NCBI GenBank assembly: GCA_016209705.1
Contig: JACQVR010000035.1
Span: forward strand, 1-36,253
Direction of reading: 5' to 3'
Origin: Planctomycetota bacterium
Lineage (GTDB): Bacteria; Planctomycetota; MHYJ01; JACPRB01
Length of the DNA stretch: 36,253 nt
Part shown: in pieces, positions 35,131-36,253 of the stretch
Layout of the letters: every line of letters begins with the position of its first letter
How positions within the stretch are numbered: the stretch's first letter is position 1
Position numbers and translations under genes: made by a program
Notes under the pieces: generated by a model
What the model saw: only the letters and a program-made list of their open reading frames with translations
Told to the model about the DNA's origin: nothing
Databases searched by the model: none

Positions 35131-35159
35131 ATTATAGCTCCGCCGGCGCTCCGTCCACA
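35131..35159 (-). promoter_or_regulatory. Leaderless promoter of the truncated kinase copy
   Basis: TGTGGA (35159-35154), 17 bases, TATAAT (35136-35131), seven bases, ATG. The layout is the same as the full-length kinase promoter, with a weaker -35. Confidence 0.6.
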
Positions 35160-35190
35160 TCTGGTCTACCCATTATTTAGATACTGGACC
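35160..35190. promoter_or_regulatory. 31-nt motif TCTGGTCTA...TGGACC, copy 2
   Basis: First of two tandem copies, 58 bases apart start to start, in the duplicated divergent gap; each is followed by GGTGCCGG. Confidence 0.6.
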
Positions 35191-35217
35191 GTTGCGCAGG
35201 TGCCGGTGAGCGGACCG

Positions 35218-35248
35218 TCTGGTCTATTCATGATTTTCGATCTGGACC
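35218..35248. promoter_or_regulatory. 31-nt motif TCTGGTCTA...TGGACC, copy 3
   Basis: Second tandem copy, closest in sequence and context to copy 1 (shared GGGGTGCCGG, ATGGGTA and GACGGTGT downstream). Confidence 0.6.
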
Positions 35249-35408
35249 TTTATTGGGGTGCCGGGCATGGGTATCTTGAAGGGGCACCAGGAGCGGGACG
35301 GTGTGCCCCTGGCGACGCGCGAGCGCTTCGATCGAAGCGACGGGGCATTCGCATGCATCGTGGAATCGGGAGATGTTATTCTTCATCTCGTGCCATGGGA
35401 GGCTGGGT

Positions 35409-36253
35409 ATGGGGCACTTCGGAAGGGGTAGGGACAGGGGTCTGCGAGGCATCCTGATCCTCGCCGCGTCGATCGGCGCGGCGGTCTTGACTTCGGCGGG
35501 ACCGAGTCTCGGCGCCGCGGCGCCTGAAGGGCCGTTGCGTTGCGCCGTCGGCGGCCCGGACGCCTACGGATATCAATTCATCGACAGCCAAGAACCGGAC
35601 GGCCCCGTCTTCGCCGATGAATGGGAGAACATCTCATCGACCGGTACAGCGGTCAACTTCGCACAACTGCAAAACCAACCCTATGGGGCGGGCGATGAAG
35701 GGGAGGCACTGGTACCCCTCGGATTCCCGTTCCGTTTTTACGGGAACGAATATACCCAATGCTATGTGATCACGAACGGGCTTGTGAAGTTCGGAAGTCC
35801 GGGTGCGGCCTATGCCTGGACACCCGGGACCATTCCGAGCGCCGGAGGGGATGACAACAAGATCTGCGTCAAATGGCAGGATTGGATCGGGACGACCGCC
35901 CGGTACGCGACGCTCGGGACGTCACCCAACCAGCGCTTCGTCGTGAACTGGGTATTGGGCGGAAACAACGTCGAACTGAAGCTCCACGAAAACGGCGACA
36001 TCATCATGTTGTATCAATCGGTCTCAGGAGGCGGCACAGCGGGAATCGAGGATTCGACGGGTGCAGTCGGGCTTTCCTACGCCCCTCCCAACTCCCTCGT
36101 GGCGAACCGGGCGGTCCGATTCTACGCCGGCTATCCTCCGAATCCTCCCACGGGCCTGCTTCAGGCGGCCGAGGCCGGCGGCCCGGCCTGGCCGGTCAAC
36201 TTCATCAGCGACGCCACGGTGTACTTGCGAGGCACGGTGACCGATCCGGATAC
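35409..36253 (+). CDS. Surface protein, copy B (3' end beyond window)
   Basis: Paralogue of copy A in the same position relative to its kinase copy. ATG 35409 has GGGAGG seven bases upstream; the signal region is GILILAASIGAAVLTSAGPSLGA. GPDAYGYQFIDS starts a beta-rich domain (FPFRFYGNEYTQCYVITNGLVKFG, VKWQDWIGTTARYATLG, RFVVNWVLGG) that differs greatly from that of copy A apart from its first and last residues. From PPNPPTGLLQAAEAGG the DNA becomes identical to copy A and stays so for the last 119 bases of the window. The CTERM tail is not reached. Confidence 0.82.
   Translation, partial: MGHFGRGRDRGLRGILILAASIGAAVLTSAGPSLGAAAPEGPLRCAVGGPDAYGYQFIDSQEPDGPVFADEWENISSTGTAVNFAQLQNQPYGAGDEGEALVPLGFPFRFYGNEYTQCYVITNGLVKFGSPGAAYAWTPGTIPSAGGDDNKICVKWQDWIGTTARYATLGTSPNQRFVVNWVLGGNNVELKLHENGDIIMLYQSVSGGGTAGIEDSTGAVGLSYAPPNSLVANRAVRFYAGYPPNPPTGLLQAAEAGGPAWPVNFISDATVYLRGTVTDPD

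Overview
This is a GC-rich bacterial window from a diderm. It encodes a TolC/RND efflux system, lipoproteins and a PilB/GspE-type ATPase. Several features suggest an uncultured Planctomycetota-like or other environmental lineage: short sigma-70-family factors, C-terminal Gly/Cys + hydrophobic + Arg sorting tails, a Uma2 relic, and palindromic intergenic repeats built from words such as ATCTCC and GTCC. This placement is an inference. No rRNA, tRNA or CRISPR array is visible.

Layout. 1-5300 (+): tail of a broken surface protein, a frameshifted threonine dehydratase, an SDR oxidoreductase, malate synthase A, an internally deleted AI-2E-type permease and a CsbD protein. 5300-9010: relics and small systems, namely a frameshifted ribbon-helix-helix antitoxin with its operator, an unknown minus-strand gene, a nucleotidyltransferase, one complete and one truncated sigma factor, a kelch-type fragment and a HEAT protein. 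9019-15070 (-): a tripartite efflux operon (adaptor, RND pump, TolC-like lipoprotein). 15162-17635: a TolB-propeller scrap, a thioredoxin-like gene with an in-frame UGA, a compact ExoY/CyaA-like nucleotidyl-cyclase protein and a two-gene nucleotidyltransferase module. 17671-19908 (-): GAF-MshEN-GspE ATPase. 19984-20638 (+): FitAB/VapBC toxin-antitoxin operon. 20752-24801: another surface-protein tail, a SEC-C protein, a Uma2 relic between two matching 35-nt dyads, HflC/HflK and DoxX. 24981-29838 (-): a Dpp/Opp-type importer with unusual periplasmic insertions and a 20-bp perfect hairpin between the two permease genes. 29927-36253: a methyltransferase, then a duplicated divergent module of hybrid histidine kinase and surface protein. 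The second kinase copy is reduced to a fragment and the second surface-protein gene runs off the window.

The strongest candidate for something new is the thioredoxin-fold gene at 15403-16011 (-). UGA stands where the first Cys of a CxxC motif belongs (UPSC). A two-tier hairpin with a GGUC apical loop starts immediately after it, as in a bacterial SECIS element. This looks like a selenoprotein. Directly upstream on the same strand is a 203-residue protein keeping the R, K-x6-K, DxD and H signature of anthrax-EF/CyaA/ExoY nucleotidyl cyclases, with changes at two other active-site positions.

The window is unusually rich in internally deleted or truncated genes. Intact housekeeping and transport genes alternate with decaying surface-protein, toxin-antitoxin and regulatory genes, as expected of a genome shaped by repeat-mediated deletion, duplication and gene conversion.
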